The position numbers and the translations under genes are program-made. Of a DNA stretch of 64,000 nt, positions 1-10,875 are shown one piece after another. Position 1 is the stretch's first letter. Each line of letters starts with the position of its first letter. The notes under the pieces are model-generated. The model made no database searches and was not told the origin of the DNA. It saw only the letters and a list, made by a program, of their open reading frames with translations. The stretch lies in assembly GCA_026874595.1 (NCBI GenBank), contig CM049316.1, positions 15,817,839 to 15,881,838 of the forward strand, given 5' to 3'. The stretch is from Sipunculus nudus (Eukaryota > Annelida > Sipuncula > Golfingiida > Sipunculidae).

Positions 1-2
1 CA

Positions 3-1160
3 ATGGTTTCAGTCGATTTGAAAAGCAACAATCTCGGCGAGTTGTTACGGCAAGGTGGAGGACCGTTTCAATACTTTTACAATTTAAAATACTTAGATCT
101 CACATCCAATAATATTTTTAGTGTATCCCCCAATGTTTTTAATGGTTCCTTTCCTTTACAAATGGAAACTCTCATTCTTAAAAACAATAATCTACGTGAC
201 ACTCCATCTGGTATTGTCTCTTTGAAGAATCTTGGGAGGTTGGATCTTTCAAACAACAGAATTCTCTACCTGAATGCTGAGGCTGTATCACAACTGACCA
301 TTTTAATTAAAAAAGCCGATCGTCTAGGAAGGATGTTCCATCTAGACTTGCGCGGGAATCCTTTGGAATGTTCCTGCCGTTCCCTACATTTCATAAAGTG
401 GTTGTACAAGTTTCGACGATATCTGCCAAATATTGAAGATTCAACCTGTGACCTTGGTGCTAGGCAGGTACCTTTCTCAGAATTACATAAGTATGTTTTG
501 CCCCTACTTGAAAAACATTGCCTCAGTCTACAATGGCTGTACGTTACCGCAGGAGTTCTGGTTAGCATTTTTGCTTGCCTAACGATATCTGTGATTGCGT
601 ATCGTCACCGATGGGACATCAAGTATTTCTGCATCCGTCTGAAAATCCGACGGGAGCTCTACGCTGAATTATTAGAAGAACAGGGTGCTTTTAAGTACGA
701 TGCATTCTTTGCATACAACGAAAATAACTTAAATTGGGTCGAAAACCACATTATACCAAACCTAGAAGACGGAGAGAGATCGTTTCGACTCTGTGTTCAT
801 CACCGAGATTTTGAGGCTGGTGGGCTAATTGAAGAAAATATTCTTCGAAGCATATCTACGAGTCGCAAAACCATCATTTTGTTATCACGAGATTTCATTC
901 GCAGTGGTTGGTGTAAATTTGAACTGCACATGGCCCGAATCCACATGATGGAAAGGGGCGTAGATAAACTTATCATTGTCTTGCTCGAGGATATTCCGAT
1001 TAGTGACATGCCGCGCACCCTGGTGGCCATCTTGAGACGTCATACATATCTCGAATGGCCTGGGGAGGACATGATTGACCACGTTTCTACATTTTGGTCA
1101 CGTCTGCGGATTGCTCTTACCCAGAAATCTGAAACTGTAAACGTGGCTCAGCTTTTGTGA
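3..1160 (+). CDS. Toll-like receptor, C-terminal part (LRR, LRR-CT, TM, TIR); 5' end outside window
   Basis: A 385-residue open frame runs from the left edge to a TGA stop at 1158-1160. Four to five leucine-rich repeats (about residues 1-118, e.g. LKYLDLTSNNI, LGRLDLSNNRI) are followed by a cysteine-rich LRR C-terminal cap (NPLECSC at 119-125, further Cys at 149 and 173). One hydrophobic membrane segment lies at about 178-200 and a cytoplasmic TIR domain at about 230-372. TIR box 1 is YDAFFAYN (232-239), the BB-loop region is RDFEAGG (268-274) and box 3 is FW (364-365). TLRs sense microbial or endogenous ligands and signal through TIR-TIR contacts with adaptors such as MyD88. The single LRR-CT directly before the membrane is the single-cysteine-cluster (vertebrate-like) layout as far as visible. 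The BB loop lacks the proline usual in signalling TLRs. The ATG at 3 is only the first in-frame Met; the LRR run shows the gene continues upstream. The exon is uninterrupted. Confidence 0.93.
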   Translation: MVSVDLKSNNLGELLRQGGGPFQYFYNLKYLDLTSNNIFSVSPNVFNGSFPLQMETLILKNNNLRDTPSGIVSLKNLGRLDLSNNRILYLNAEAVSQLTILIKKADRLGRMFHLDLRGNPLECSCRSLHFIKWLYKFRRYLPNIEDSTCDLGARQVPFSELHKYVLPLLEKHCLSLQWLYVTAGVLVSIFACLTISVIAYRHRWDIKYFCIRLKIRRELYAELLEEQGAFKYDAFFAYNENNLNWVENHIIPNLEDGERSFRLCVHHRDFEAGGLIEENILRSISTSRKTIILLSRDFIRSGWCKFELHMARIHMMERGVDKLIIVLLEDIPISDMPRTLVAILRRHTYLEWPGEDMIDHVSTFWSRLRIALTQKSETVNVAQLL

Positions 1161-1715
1161 GGCTCATAAAATGCACCAAGTACATGAAATGCATAAGTCA
1201 TTTTGTGAAGGTTCCAGCGAATTATATTTCTCTTACCAAAGCTACATGATATGTTTAGCAAACCTGTAAATGGAAACACCCTGATATATACCATGTAAAC
1301 AATAATGTAATGATAAATTATAAAATATATGATATTTCTGGAAAGTATTTTATTTACATGTAATTAATGTATATACATTTAATAACATGATGAGTATAGC
1401 GCACTTGTAAAAAGAAAAACAGTCTGATATATGGTATTTAACCAATGCTTTGATGATCAATGTCTGATGTCAATTTGAGAAATGATACAATTTTATATCT
1501 CTCTTGATAATTCACGATTGGCTATAAGGATGTAAACGAATAAGTTATATTATTAATATATTAATGTCTGTGAGTGAACTCGGTCATATTCGATCATTAT
1601 TTCTTCAAATGAAAAAAAAACTACATTTATACTATAAAACAAGGAAGTGAACAGCCAACAAGTGTCATAAAGATAAATCTGAATATTGTTTGGTACTTTT
1701 AGTATTTGTGTTTTT
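1161..1715. other. AT-rich 3' flank of the TLR gene, no gene seen
   Basis: Non-coding, AT-rich sequence after the TLR stop. It probably contains the 3' UTR; AT-rich AATAAA-like stretches occur but no single polyadenylation site can be chosen. Confidence 0.5.
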
Positions 1716-2036
1716 CAGTTTGAAACTACAATTCCTTTCATAAAGTAGAAATTTTAAATATTATTCTCATATCTTTAATTCAGCATCATCTGATTTTTAA
1801 AATTGAAGCTCAATAATGTTTTGAAAACATGTCTACCGTATAGTTAGAAACGTTTGGATTTTCGAATACCTGCGCAAAAGACTGCGCGCAAAAAAAAAAA
1901 AAAAAAAAAAAAAATTTGTGACTGTTATGCTCTAACAGAGCATTACTCGATTGCAATGTACTGGGTGTCAATAAGCCGAATGGTTATATCATAATTGTAC
2001 ATGGACTAAACTGAAATACGTTCTGGCAAACTCACG
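1716..2036 (+). repeat. Dispersed repeat copy 1 (pair with 4410-4752), with an oligo-A tract inside
   Basis: The stretch aligns by eye with 4410-4752. Shared strings include ATATCTTTAATTCAG, GAACATGTCTACCGTAT (here one base different), TACTGGGTGTC, ATAAGCC and AAACTGAAATACGT. Copy 1 carries an A run of about 25 bases (about 1890-1914) where copy 2 has none. Both are in the same orientation about 2.7 kb apart. No coding potential is seen. Confidence 0.7.
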
Positions 2037-2281
2037 TTGCTTGATACACTTTTTTCTGTACAACCGAGACTGGTTTCTTGTTCTTGTTTTCTTTACAGAG
2101 AATATGTCTGTGCCATGCGTCGAAAGGATGACAGCACATCTATTTTCCGGCGGACGTCGCCATTGGAATTTCAGTTTATTTTCTCACAGACACCTGTTAC
2201 ATATCGCGTCTTTGTTAAAGACACTGTATCTGGTCGAAATTGTTCGAGTTTTTCCCAGAAATAAATATACAGAAACTAACT

Positions 2282-2345
2282 TTTTTTAGCTCACCTGACT
2301 GTCAACCATCTGAGTTATAGCAATCACCCTTTGTCCGTTGTCCGT
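2282..2345 (+). repeat. Terminal segment of an interspersed element (AGCTCACCTGA ... GTCCGTCCGG)
   Basis: TTTTTTTAGCTCACCTGA followed within 60 bases by repeated GTCCG units resembles the edge of a family of interspersed repeats frequent in mollusc genomes. It directly precedes the ~150-bp tandem array and probably marks its outer boundary. Family assignment is inference. Confidence 0.4.
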
Positions 2346-2389
2346 CCGGCCGGCCGTCGGTTAACCGGGAGCAAATCGTAAAGGTCAGA

Positions 2390-3740
2390 CGTAGAAACTT
2401 CTAACTACATATCCTGGGAGGTCCCAGGCAAATCTCCTGAAATTAGATCACTATAACCTACATTCTGCAACCTACAGGAAAAAAATATGTCATATGAGCA
2501 CCATGAATGTCAGATGGGCACAAACTGTATGCATTAGGCCTAGAATCTTCTAACAGATCAGGCAAATCTCCTTGTAAACCTGAAATAAAGTCATGGTGAC
2601 CATTATTTTGCGACCTACACGACGAAAAATTATTTTGAGCATCAAGATAGAGGGGCACAAATTGTATCTATTATGCCTAGAATCCTCTAACGTAACATTC
2701 AGGGAGGTCCTAGGAAAATGTTCTTGGAAACCTGAAGTAAGGTCACTGTGACCTATATTCTGTTAGCCACAGGAGAAAGATGTCAGATGAGCACCCTGGA
2801 TGACAGATGGGTATAAATTCTATCTGTTAAGCCGAGAATTTGCTGGCGCAAAATCCAGGGATTTTCTAGGCAAATCTTCTTCGAAAAATGAAATTAGGTC
2901 ATGGTGATCAATATTTTACAAAATAGCCTATGGGCCGAAAACATGATTTTGAGCACCAAGACAGACAGGGCACTAACTGTATTAATTGGGCCTAGAATCT
3001 TCTAACTTAACATACAGGGGGTCCCAGGCAAATGTCTTTGAGTACGTGAAATTAGGTCACTGTGCCCTACATTGTGTGACCTAAAGAAAAATATGTCATA
3101 TGAGCTCCATGAATGTCAGATGGACACAAACTATATGCATGAGGCCTAGAATCTTCTAACGGAACATTCAGGGAGGTTCTAGGCAAATCTCTATGGAAAC
3201 CAGAAATTAGGTTATGGTTACCTAGTAGGCTATATAGACACCCAGACAGAGTAGATACAAATTGTATCTATCATCACAACATCCAGGGAGATCTTGGCAA
3301 ATCCGGTTGAAACTTGCAGGTTACAGGCTAAAAATATGATTTGAGCACCTTAATTGTCAAATGGATACAAACTGTATGCATTAGGCCCAGGTCCTAGGCA
3401 AATCTCCTTTGAAATTTAAAATTAGGTCATGGTGACATATATTCTGCAAGCTACTGGCCAGAAGCATGGTTTTGAGCAGTAAAAAGAGCACAAATTGTAT
3501 TCATAAGCCCTAGACTCTTCTGACATAACATTCAGGGAGTTACTTGACAAATCTCCTTAGAAACCTGAAATTAGGTCATGGGGACCTATATTCAGTGAGC
3601 TATGACCAAAAAGCATGATTTTGAGCACCCAGATAAACAGTGCACAAATTGAATCCATTTTTTTCTTGGAACTTTCTTTTGTAAAACCCTGTGAGGGGGG
3701 TTCTTGGTATATCTCCTTTGAATCCTGAAATCAGGATTGC
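2390..3740 (+). repeat. Diverged tandem array, ~150-bp unit, about nine units
   Basis: The string CCTAGAATCTTCTAAC or a close variant recurs at about 2392, 2541, 2675, 2833, 2990, 3146 and 3508. Each is followed by AACATTCAGGGAGGTCC, CAGGCAAATCTCCTTGGAAA, a GAAATTAGGTCATGGTGACC block, a TTTTGAGCACC block and an ACAAATTGTATCTATTA block. Units are 120-160 bp and have drifted by substitutions and small indels. No open frame persists. Confidence 0.8.
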
Positions 3741-3744
3741 CATC

Positions 3745-4260
3745 GGTCAGTGAAGAGTCAATGTAAAACTATTTTTTTCACGGTCAGGAAAAAGTTAGGG
3801 CCTTTTCATAAAAGGTCAGGGGATATTTGTTTTTTTTTTTAATTTTGAAGTCAGGGAAGCGTAAGGGTATTTAATGGCTATGTCGATCGTAGTTAACTAT
3901 CAAGTTGAAAGCGTTTGGCATCTCTTATAAAAATGTTTCTTTTATTTTTTTGGATAAAATTCTAAGGTTGATGATGCAGAGTATAGATACACAACAAAAT
4001 TATTGATGGACCTATTGTGTTTCTAAGTAGTAATATAAAAAAGCAAGATCGGGTTTATGATTCTGGTGTTCTATGTGTTTTTGTTGCAGTTTGCGTTGGG
4101 TTGACTGCAAAATAACGTTTTGAGACAGCATTCAAAATTTTACACGATGATTTATCCTTGCAAACCCACTTAAAGTCAGGAAATAGTCAGGGAAAAGTCC
4201 GTTTTTTTTTATTTTTAGTCCGTTTTACATCATAGTAATATTAGCCATCGGCAATTCTCA
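3745..4260. repeat. Degenerate repeat with GTCAGGGAAAAGT-like motifs
   Basis: Motifs such as GGTCAGGAAAAAGTTAGGG, GGTCAGGGGATAT, AAGTCAGGGAAG and AGTCAGGGAAAAGTCCG are scattered through this T-run-rich stretch. ATTGCCATCGG near 3747 and GCCATCGGCAATT near 4245 may be remnants of edge sequence. It is probably an old interspersed element; the type is not determined. Confidence 0.4.
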
Positions 4261-4409
4261 AAGACGATATATCAAATTGATAAAATAAATGAGCACCCCG
4301 TAAAATTCAGCTGAGAGTCATGGCCCATGGACCACTTGTATAAATATCCTACTGGCAAATACTTTTGTTTTATTGATTAATCTCCATCGTGTTTTAAAAA
4401 TGTGTAGTG

Positions 4410-4752
4410 TTTGTTTTTAGTTTGCAACTGTATGACATTAAGTACAAAGTTTAAATATTATCCACATATCTTTAATTCAGTAACACCTGAAGTTTTAATC
4501 TCAAGCTCAATAATGGTTCGAGAACATGTCTACCGTATGGACAGAAACGTTTTGGTTTAGATGAATAAATCCTGTTTCTTGCAAATGTATGCGCACAAGA
4601 CGGTGCGCAATTTGTGATTGATATGGTCTATTGTACGAATAGCATTCCAATCTAACAGAACGTCACTGCATTGCAATATACTGGGTGTCCATAAGCCAAA
4701 TGGTTATATCATTATTGTACATGTACTAAACTGAAATACGTACCGGCAAACT
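4410..4752 (+). repeat. Dispersed repeat copy 2 (pair with 1716-2036)
   Basis: Same-orientation homologue of 1716-2036 with scattered substitutions and a short extra segment (AGATGAATAAATCCTG near 4559). It lacks the long A run. No gene is seen between its end and 5050. Confidence 0.7.
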
Positions 4753-5049
4753 GTTTGTATAAGTTTTAAAAAATACACATATTGAAATTCCATTCTTTAA
4801 TTACTGACATTTGCTTTCTGTGTTTTTTCTCAAAGCGGAATTTTCTAGGGATTTAGACAGGGAAATGAATATGACGGCTCTGGCCTGGTGTAGATCCTGC
4901 AGCAATTCAAGATCTGCTAACATGCAAACTTCAAGGGTATTCCTTGCCATTAGTCCTGCTATAGTTAGGTTTTGTGTAACTCTAGAAGAACAGAGAGATG
5001 ACCGATGACGCACGGTTGGACCCGACACATAGGCAGCAAATGTAAGCGT

Positions 5050-5715
5050 TCATTCCAAAGTGATAGATTTCATAAGCCTGTCGCCAATTGGCGATGTTTC
5101 TAGATTTTTTATTTGCGACCAGTATCAGACAATCGAATATCGCCTGTGACTGCTTGCGACTGGCGTTCAGCGCTCAGTTACTGACTCGAGATCATGGAGT
5201 TTCCCGACTTGTTTCTGTACTTTGATCATGATAAACTTATGTAACAACAAATATAATTTATAAAGATGATCACAATATTAACCACAACTCAACAAAACAG
5301 CCTAAAGCCAAACCTACCCTTCACAGGAACTTATTGTCTTGTTTCGGTAGCGGTATACGGATGACGTATAGTTATAAGGAAACGGTGTTTGATTCAATCA
5401 ATTCATCTTCCTTTTCAGGGAGAAAATGGGTTGTCTCGTGGTGACGCCACATTTCACCCGTACAAGCTACGTCTGCAAATAGTCGCAGATTGGTCGCAAC
5501 TCAGTCACCTGACCAAAACTCCCGCGACAACTTGGATGATATTCAGTCGCAAATCGCAAAGGAAGCAATCGCAGATTATCGCAACAGTCGCATGGAATCG
5601 CAAGAGATATTGCCACATTTCTAACACAGCAGAAACCTTCTCGCAAGTCACAGTTTGCGTCGCAAAGCCCGTTTACTGGCGATTCCAAGGACATTTTTTC
5701 TAGGTCTTCTCTAGA
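5050..5715. repeat. TCGCA/TCGCAA-rich repeat element
   Basis: TCGCA recurs about ten times between 5478 and 5670 (AGTCGCAGATTGGTCGCAAC, CAGTCGCAAATCGCAAAGG, AATCGCAAGAG and others). Related GTCGCC and TTGCGAC strings occur at 5080-5170. CTGTCGCCAATTGGCGATG near 5079 and TACTGGCGATTCCAAGG near 5673 may be its two edges. An open frame of 104 residues across it looks like a by-product of the simple motif. Confidence 0.45.
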
Positions 5716-5961
5716 CGTTACGTTCTAGATCAAACAATGACCATTTGTGTCCTCTTAGGAGACGAGACTGCGGGCCTGCAAGAAGAAGGTTGACAAAGAG
5801 TGACAATTCATTCAGTCAGCTGAACTAAAATCATAGATATAAATTGAAAATTGGCTTCATTAAATCATGAATACCTCCCTACATGGGTACTAGCACCTCA
5901 AAGGCTCTGTACTCGGACGGGTGTTCATCATTATAAAATATTATCCCTGTGGTGTATTAAA

Positions 5962-6668
5962 TGTGAACAAGGGCACCGCAAAGCAGAGCACCCCTCGCAC
6001 GGGAACATAATTAAACTGGGTGTTTTTCATAATGTGAAAAGCAAAAGGACAGCTCTGTGACCTTGGCCTTTGACCCTGTGACCTCAAACTCGCCAGGTTC
6101 TTCATCCATGGGGAGGTGAAAGATAAATGGTTTTGGTCAAACTGTTTGGATTAAAATGCACTCACAAGCTTTTCTAAGAGGTAGGTCCTGTCGCCTTGTC
6201 CTTCGAAACTGTGATTAAAAAAAACAAAAGGGTTCTTCACCTGAGGGTGGGTCAGCCGTATGTGAAAGGTGAAAGGTTTTGATCAAACAGTTTGGCTTAA
6301 ATTGCGTCCAATAGCTTTCTTAAGAAGTGGGTCTTGTGGCATTGACCTTTGATCCCGAGGCCTAAAAAACACAAGGTTCTTCATTTTTGGGCGGTGAGCT
6401 ACATGTGAAGGATGACAGGTTTTGATCAAACAGTTTGTCTTAAAATAGGTTCACAAGCTTTTTCAAGAATGTGGTCCCGTGGTCTTGACCTTTGACCCTG
6501 TGACCTCACAATCGAAAGGGTTCTTGATCTGTGGGTGGGTGAGCAATATGCAAAAGATGAAAGTTTTTGTTTAAATGGCTGGCTTGGCTTTAAATCAGCC
6601 CACAAACAATTCAGGACGAACAGATGGACAGACGGACGCACAAACGGAAGCGTTACTATACCCCTATA
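5962..6668 (+). repeat. Interspersed element with internal TGACCTTTGACC tandem units (plus copy)
   Basis: The left edge AACAAGGGCACCGC is followed by CATAATTAAACTGGGTGT, then four ~120-140 bp units. Each unit holds CTTGACCTTTGACCCTGTGACCTC, GGGTTCTTCATC, a GTGAGC block, GGTTTTGATCAAACAGTTTG and TCACAAGCTTTTTCAAGA-like strings. The right edge is a GACAGACGGACGCACAAACGGAAGCGTTA string. The reverse complement at 39786-40323 shows the same blocks in the same order, which defines this as one repeat family. Confidence 0.75.
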
Positions 6669-6905
6669 CTTTACTATAATGATCATGGCAAACTTATATC
6701 TATCAAAGTAGACGCTTGAACTAGATTTTGAACACACTCTGTCAATCCAAACAAAGATTTCCAAGACTAAGACCTAACTTCCTGATTGGATCCATCGTCG
6801 ACAGCAAGACAGCAAAGGGGTTTGAAACCCTTTCAGTGTCTGTCAATTAAACTTTGATTGATTTGCTAGATCGACAAGAGCGCTCTAAAAAATAAATACC
6901 ATTAG

Positions 6906-6957
6906 TGACACACACACTCACACACACATACACACACACACACACACACACATATAT
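6906..6957. repeat. (CA)n microsatellite
   Basis: Interrupted CA dinucleotide run (ACACACACTCACACACACAT then ACACACACAC) grading into TATATA. Confidence 0.95.
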
Positions 6958-7050
6958 ACAGTGAAACCTGTCTCAAGCGGACAGTCAAGGGACTCAAACA
7001 TTTTGTCCTTTATAGTGAGGTCTCCTTATGAGGCAGGTTGACGTTGGTTG
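6958..7050 (+). mobile_element. Fragment of a DNA-transposon end (CAGTGAAACCTGTCTC)
   Basis: TATATA is followed directly by CAGTGAAACCTGTCTCAAGC, which has the look of a Tc1/mariner-pogo superfamily terminus beside a TA target. A reversed-sense string (GTGAGGTCTCC, GAGGCAGGTTGAC) follows within 60 bases. No matching opposite end was found in the window, so this is at best a remnant. Confidence 0.35.
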
Positions 7051-7737
7051 ATAAATGAGGGATTATGAATAAAGACAACGAACAGCTTCAAGAACGTGTT
7101 TATTGTATTAAATAGTAAACAGTATGAGAAGAAAGGTCTATGAAATCATCCGTTATAACAATGTTCATAAATTCTTGTGCAAGTGCGCGTACGCTCTTTT
7201 TCGCGGATTCACTCAGTCCAATAAGCTCGATTTTTCAGATAGCGGAAGCTCCCACCTTAAGTACGCGTGGTGGCACCTGGTGGCATTGTCTAAACTATCC
7301 TGTCCAGCTGCGCCTATGCGATAATCTCAAAGATAATGACGACGTTGATAATGTGAAGATTGTTATGGCTACGAACCTGGGAACTTTGTTTTTCATTTGT
7401 GAATGTTGCTTTAGCCTTGAATAAACTTTCTTTGATGATGAATGTTTGGTTTGTTTTGCTTTGATATTGATGGCACCCGAAATTAAACGAACCCCGAGGA
7501 AGCTTGTGCACGGCGGCACGATACGTGTAACTACGGAGCGAGCATATGGCTGACACTGAACAGATCAGTTTGAGATATATTACGCAAAACTAATTAATTT
7601 ATATCAAACAGCCTGCTACAACAAAGTGGCTAGTTTACAGTTAGATATTGCTTGGTGAAATCAGGGAAATCGGCAGCCGTTTAATTAAATTTTGAGCACC
7701 CAAAAGGACGGACATTGCCATAATCTTAAATGATGGA

Positions 7738-8100
7738 TCATGAAACGTGACCAGAACACGGGTAGTCGACAAGAAAGTACGTGTATCCGCCGAAATCAGA
7801 CTGGTATGAGTTAACTAGAACACGGGTAGTCGACAAGGGAGTATCCCTGTTCATGAATAGCTTTATCAGTTCGTGGAGACTGGTAGCGCAACCTTTATTT
7901 TTAGTATTAATAACGCTTTTTTCTCTATTTTTGAGTCCGTCATATATGACAGCAATCATGTCAGTTTCTCAGCTCTTGTTTCATCTAGAGTCCTGAAACC
8001 CTTGCAAGCGTATTGATCAAGAGTAGTTTTATCAGTTCGTGGAGACTTGTTGGTAATATTTTTTATACATTTGACCTCTATTTTTCAGCTGGCGTTTCAT
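7738..8100 (+). repeat. Short nested duplications
   Basis: AGAACACGGGTAGTCGACAA occurs at about 7752 and 7817, and TTTATCAGTTCGTGGAGACT at about 7862 and 8028. GTTTCATCTAG also occurs twice (about 7979 and 8094). These are local partial duplications without a sustained reading frame. Confidence 0.7.
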
Positions 8101-8750
8101 CTAGTTTATATCATATGCTAGGTTGCCATTGCATTGGTTATGGCTCCCCCTCTATATTCTTATGCACCCAGTTTTTTTGTACAGTCCAAGCATGTAATTT
8201 GCAGATTCAGTGCAACATTCATTTAAACCTAAGACTAAAAGCTGTTTGGATCATTTACCTGCACACTGAATTATCAGGCAACTATGTATTGCTATCATCT
8301 GTTACAATATGACATTTACTCTTGATATCAAAATTACAATCGTCCAGACTGCTCACATCTTGATTCTCACATTGTCAAATCAGCTAAGCGTCATGGCCTA
8401 TGAGCCAATAGTTTAGAATTTTAAAAACTGCTGTAGGTGACATCTTAGTTTCTCTTGCAGGTGTTAAATATGTTCATAGATTTATGACTATAATAGTTAT
8501 TTAAGAAAAGAGTCAGATATTATAATTAATGATGATTGAAACAGATGTCGCAAGTGTAAATTGTGAGATGATGGTTTTCCCTTGCTTTGGTGAGAGCACA
8601 CCTTCTTATGACTGAACGTGATGTACCGTAACAATCTTTAATTGTACTGCGTTCTTACTCTAAATGTAAATTTAAACAGAACAGTTTTATGCATCAATCA
8701 CCATTGGATTAGCTTGAGATCTGTTAATAAGTATGACTAGTGGTTTCAAA

Positions 8751-8754
<4 letters not shown>
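8101..8754. other. Intergenic, nothing recognised
   Basis: AT-rich sequence with only short open frames; no repeats or splice-like coding segments were recognised. Confidence 0.5.

Positions 8755-8816
<62 letters not shown>
8755..8816. repeat. (TA)n microsatellite
   Basis: About 60 bases of perfect TA dinucleotides. The open frames that cross it (poly Tyr-Ile) are artefacts. Confidence 0.97.
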
Positions 8817-8819
<3 letters not shown>

Positions 8820-9059
8820 GAAGAAGAAAGTTTATTCCCATACAATCAACATTTACAAGTCTTATTATACAAGCAAAAATGGAGAGATCACAATTATTAT
8901 CAATTTAAATTTAAACAAGCCAAAAAAAAAACAAAAACAAAAAACAAACAAAGAATATGTGTCTGTGTGTTCTTTATTCACGCCTTCCGGGGCGCTCCCG
9001 CACGCAAAATTTCACCTCCATCCCGCTTTCAGCTGTGCCAATGTTTTCAGAATAATTAC

Positions 9060-9531
9060 AAAATTTAACTTTCCTTAGGATTCACCACGCGTCAGGCTTT
9101 CAAAGTCAGTTCGGCTACGTTTTAACCAAGGCATTTCTTTTCGACTCAATGCGTGGTGAATGTATCTGTTGGTGTCACAACAGCGCCTGTACCCGGGTTA
9201 CGTGTGGCCTCGCCTGTCAAAAACACCGTACGTGTTCCCTTTCATTCAAGAAGGGTTACATCATGCCAAAGAAATTTATTTTTTGTCGATGCGTGCGGGC
9301 GACAGCGCTTGTACACGGGTAACGTTATACTTTGTGACCTCGCCAGTCGAAAAAACAGTCTCTGTGTTCCCGTTCATTCAAGAAGGGTTACAGAAGGCCA
9401 ACGATGTTAATTATATGTTAATGCGTGCGGAAGGCGTTACGGTGAAAATCTTACTGTGGATCATGGAACACGCGGGCCCCGCCGACGGTCATTACACAGA
9501 AGATTACACAGAAGATATAATATTTTATTGA
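9060..9531 (+). CDS. Unrecognised open frame made of 44-residue tandem repeats; possible exon or gene fragment
   Basis: The frame from 9160 to the TAA at 9529-9531 encodes 123 residues. VFPFIQEGL recurs, followed by an Ala-rich helix-like segment and MRA. ATGCGTGCGG at 9289 and 9421 are exactly 132 bases (44 codons) apart. A third, earlier unit begins with ATGCGTGG at 9149, but 140 bases from the next, so it is out of frame with the others. The second unit reads TRVTLYFVTSPVEKTV before VFPFIQEGL. The tail is rich in Asp/Glu/Tyr (HYTEDYTEDIIFY). The block is more GC-rich than its flanks. No family is recognised and no splice sites are assigned. It could be an exon of a repeat protein, a pseudogene, or a short interspersed element with a fortuitous frame. 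Confidence 0.35.
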
Positions 9532-9849
9532 TATTTGTACACTGGAAGATCGTTTTACCATGATCTCTACCGATGGGCCGAGATGGCAGCCATGTTTATT
9601 CTGACCGAACGGTCACGAAGCATGACCTTGAAAGCACGCAAATATATTTTCTTTGTTTGACGAATATTTACACTTGAATACCATAACCATAAAATTTGAC
9701 CCATCCTAGGTGTTCATTAAAGGACCGTTATATAGATTTTCATTGACTCCGATCGTATTAACACATCGTTAACTATAAACACTGGCGCGCAACACCGGCG
9801 TCGCAATCGCAGCTAACAAATAGTTCACAATGAGGGTATATGATATATA

Positions 9850-10378
9850 ATAGGCCAAAAAAAGGGTTTGGGCTCAGGCACTTTTCCCAGAGATCAATGC
9901 GGGCAGGCAATTATTTTTATTTTTTCCTTTTTTTTTTGGTATGTTTCCATAAAAATGTCTTATGATCAGGGAAAAGCATGATTATAACATATTTAAAAAA
10001 AAAATATTTATCTTCTTGAAAGAAATGTCCAAGCGGCTGGAGCTCAAAAAAGAAAGTTTCTATTGAAAATCAAAAATAAAAAAAAAAAATGATGCGGGCA
10101 TTAAAATTGACGCGGGCGGTGCCATATTCATAAATAACAAAACGATGCTAATCTCTAACGGTCAAATGTTTTAGAGGAATGTTTTGTGTTTTGAAGTATG
10201 TTCATTGGTAAATGGCTCAAGAATCATATTAGTGTAGACGGGGATGTATTTCCGTAGGAATTTAATGCCCAAATTGCGAAAATGACTGATTTAGCATTAA
10301 CAGGATATGAACTTATGAAAAATGTTAGGTAACAAATTTTCAGATCCCTCTAACACCGAAAATCCAAGATGGCCGCCT
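9850..10378 (+). repeat. Left arm of a ~4.6-kb inverted-repeat pair
   Basis: AGGCCAAAAAAAGG at the outer edge, GACGCGGGCGGTGCC, TCCGTAGGAATTTAATGCCC, AAAAATGTTAGGTAACAAAT and CCAAGATGGCCGCC appear in this order. They appear as the reverse complement, in mirrored order, at 14188-14482. The arms differ by large indels and substitutions. Confidence 0.75.
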
Positions 10379-10875
10379 TCAATCATTGGTATTATTGAGT
10401 GTGGGGATAAAGTGTACTTGCACGTGTAACAGAACGACGTTTTCTTAGAAAATGAATAAGATAGTGCTTGCTTTCAATTTATTTGCACTTAAGCTGATGA
10501 ATGAATGCTGGTTATTCTATTTTATGAACCCTGTGACCCCATGGAATCCAAGATGGCCACCACTGCAGGCTTAACATAGAGATAATGCTATAATACTGTA
10601 TATGTCGCTTAAAACTTAATGATATTGGATATAAGATTTATACGTTTTTGAATATGTTCTGTTGATTGCAACTAAAAAGGAGTTTTTATGAGCTCTGTAT
10701 CCCCAGGCAAACCAAAAGGGCGACCATGGCAACCTTAACATAAAGGTAATGATAAAATAGTGTAACTGTCGCATAAAACATAATGATTTTAGATAATTGG
10801 ATCTATTTATACTTTTGGAATGAATTCTGTTAATTGCAGCTAACTAGGAGTTGTCGGAGGCTCAAAGAGGGTACG
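10360..10875 (+). repeat. ~180-bp tandem repeat with AAGATGGCC/ACCATGGC blocks, about three units
   Basis: Units starting at about 10365, 10550 and 10720 share a CCAAGATGGCC-like block, an ACATAGAGATAATGATA-like block, GTCGCTTAAAACTTAATGAT, TTTATACGTTTTTGAATATG and TCTGTTGATTGCAACTAA. The last unit drifts into CTCAAAGAGG near 10860. Confidence 0.65.

Noticed and set aside
2390-3740. CRISPR-like array
   Set aside because: Units are ~150 bp, diverged along their whole length, with no short constant repeat or unique spacers, and the genome is eukaryotic.
8733-9078. Two overlapping 111-112 codon frames
   Set aside because: Their N-terminal halves translate the (TA)n microsatellite (Tyr-Ile repeats); the rest has no domain.
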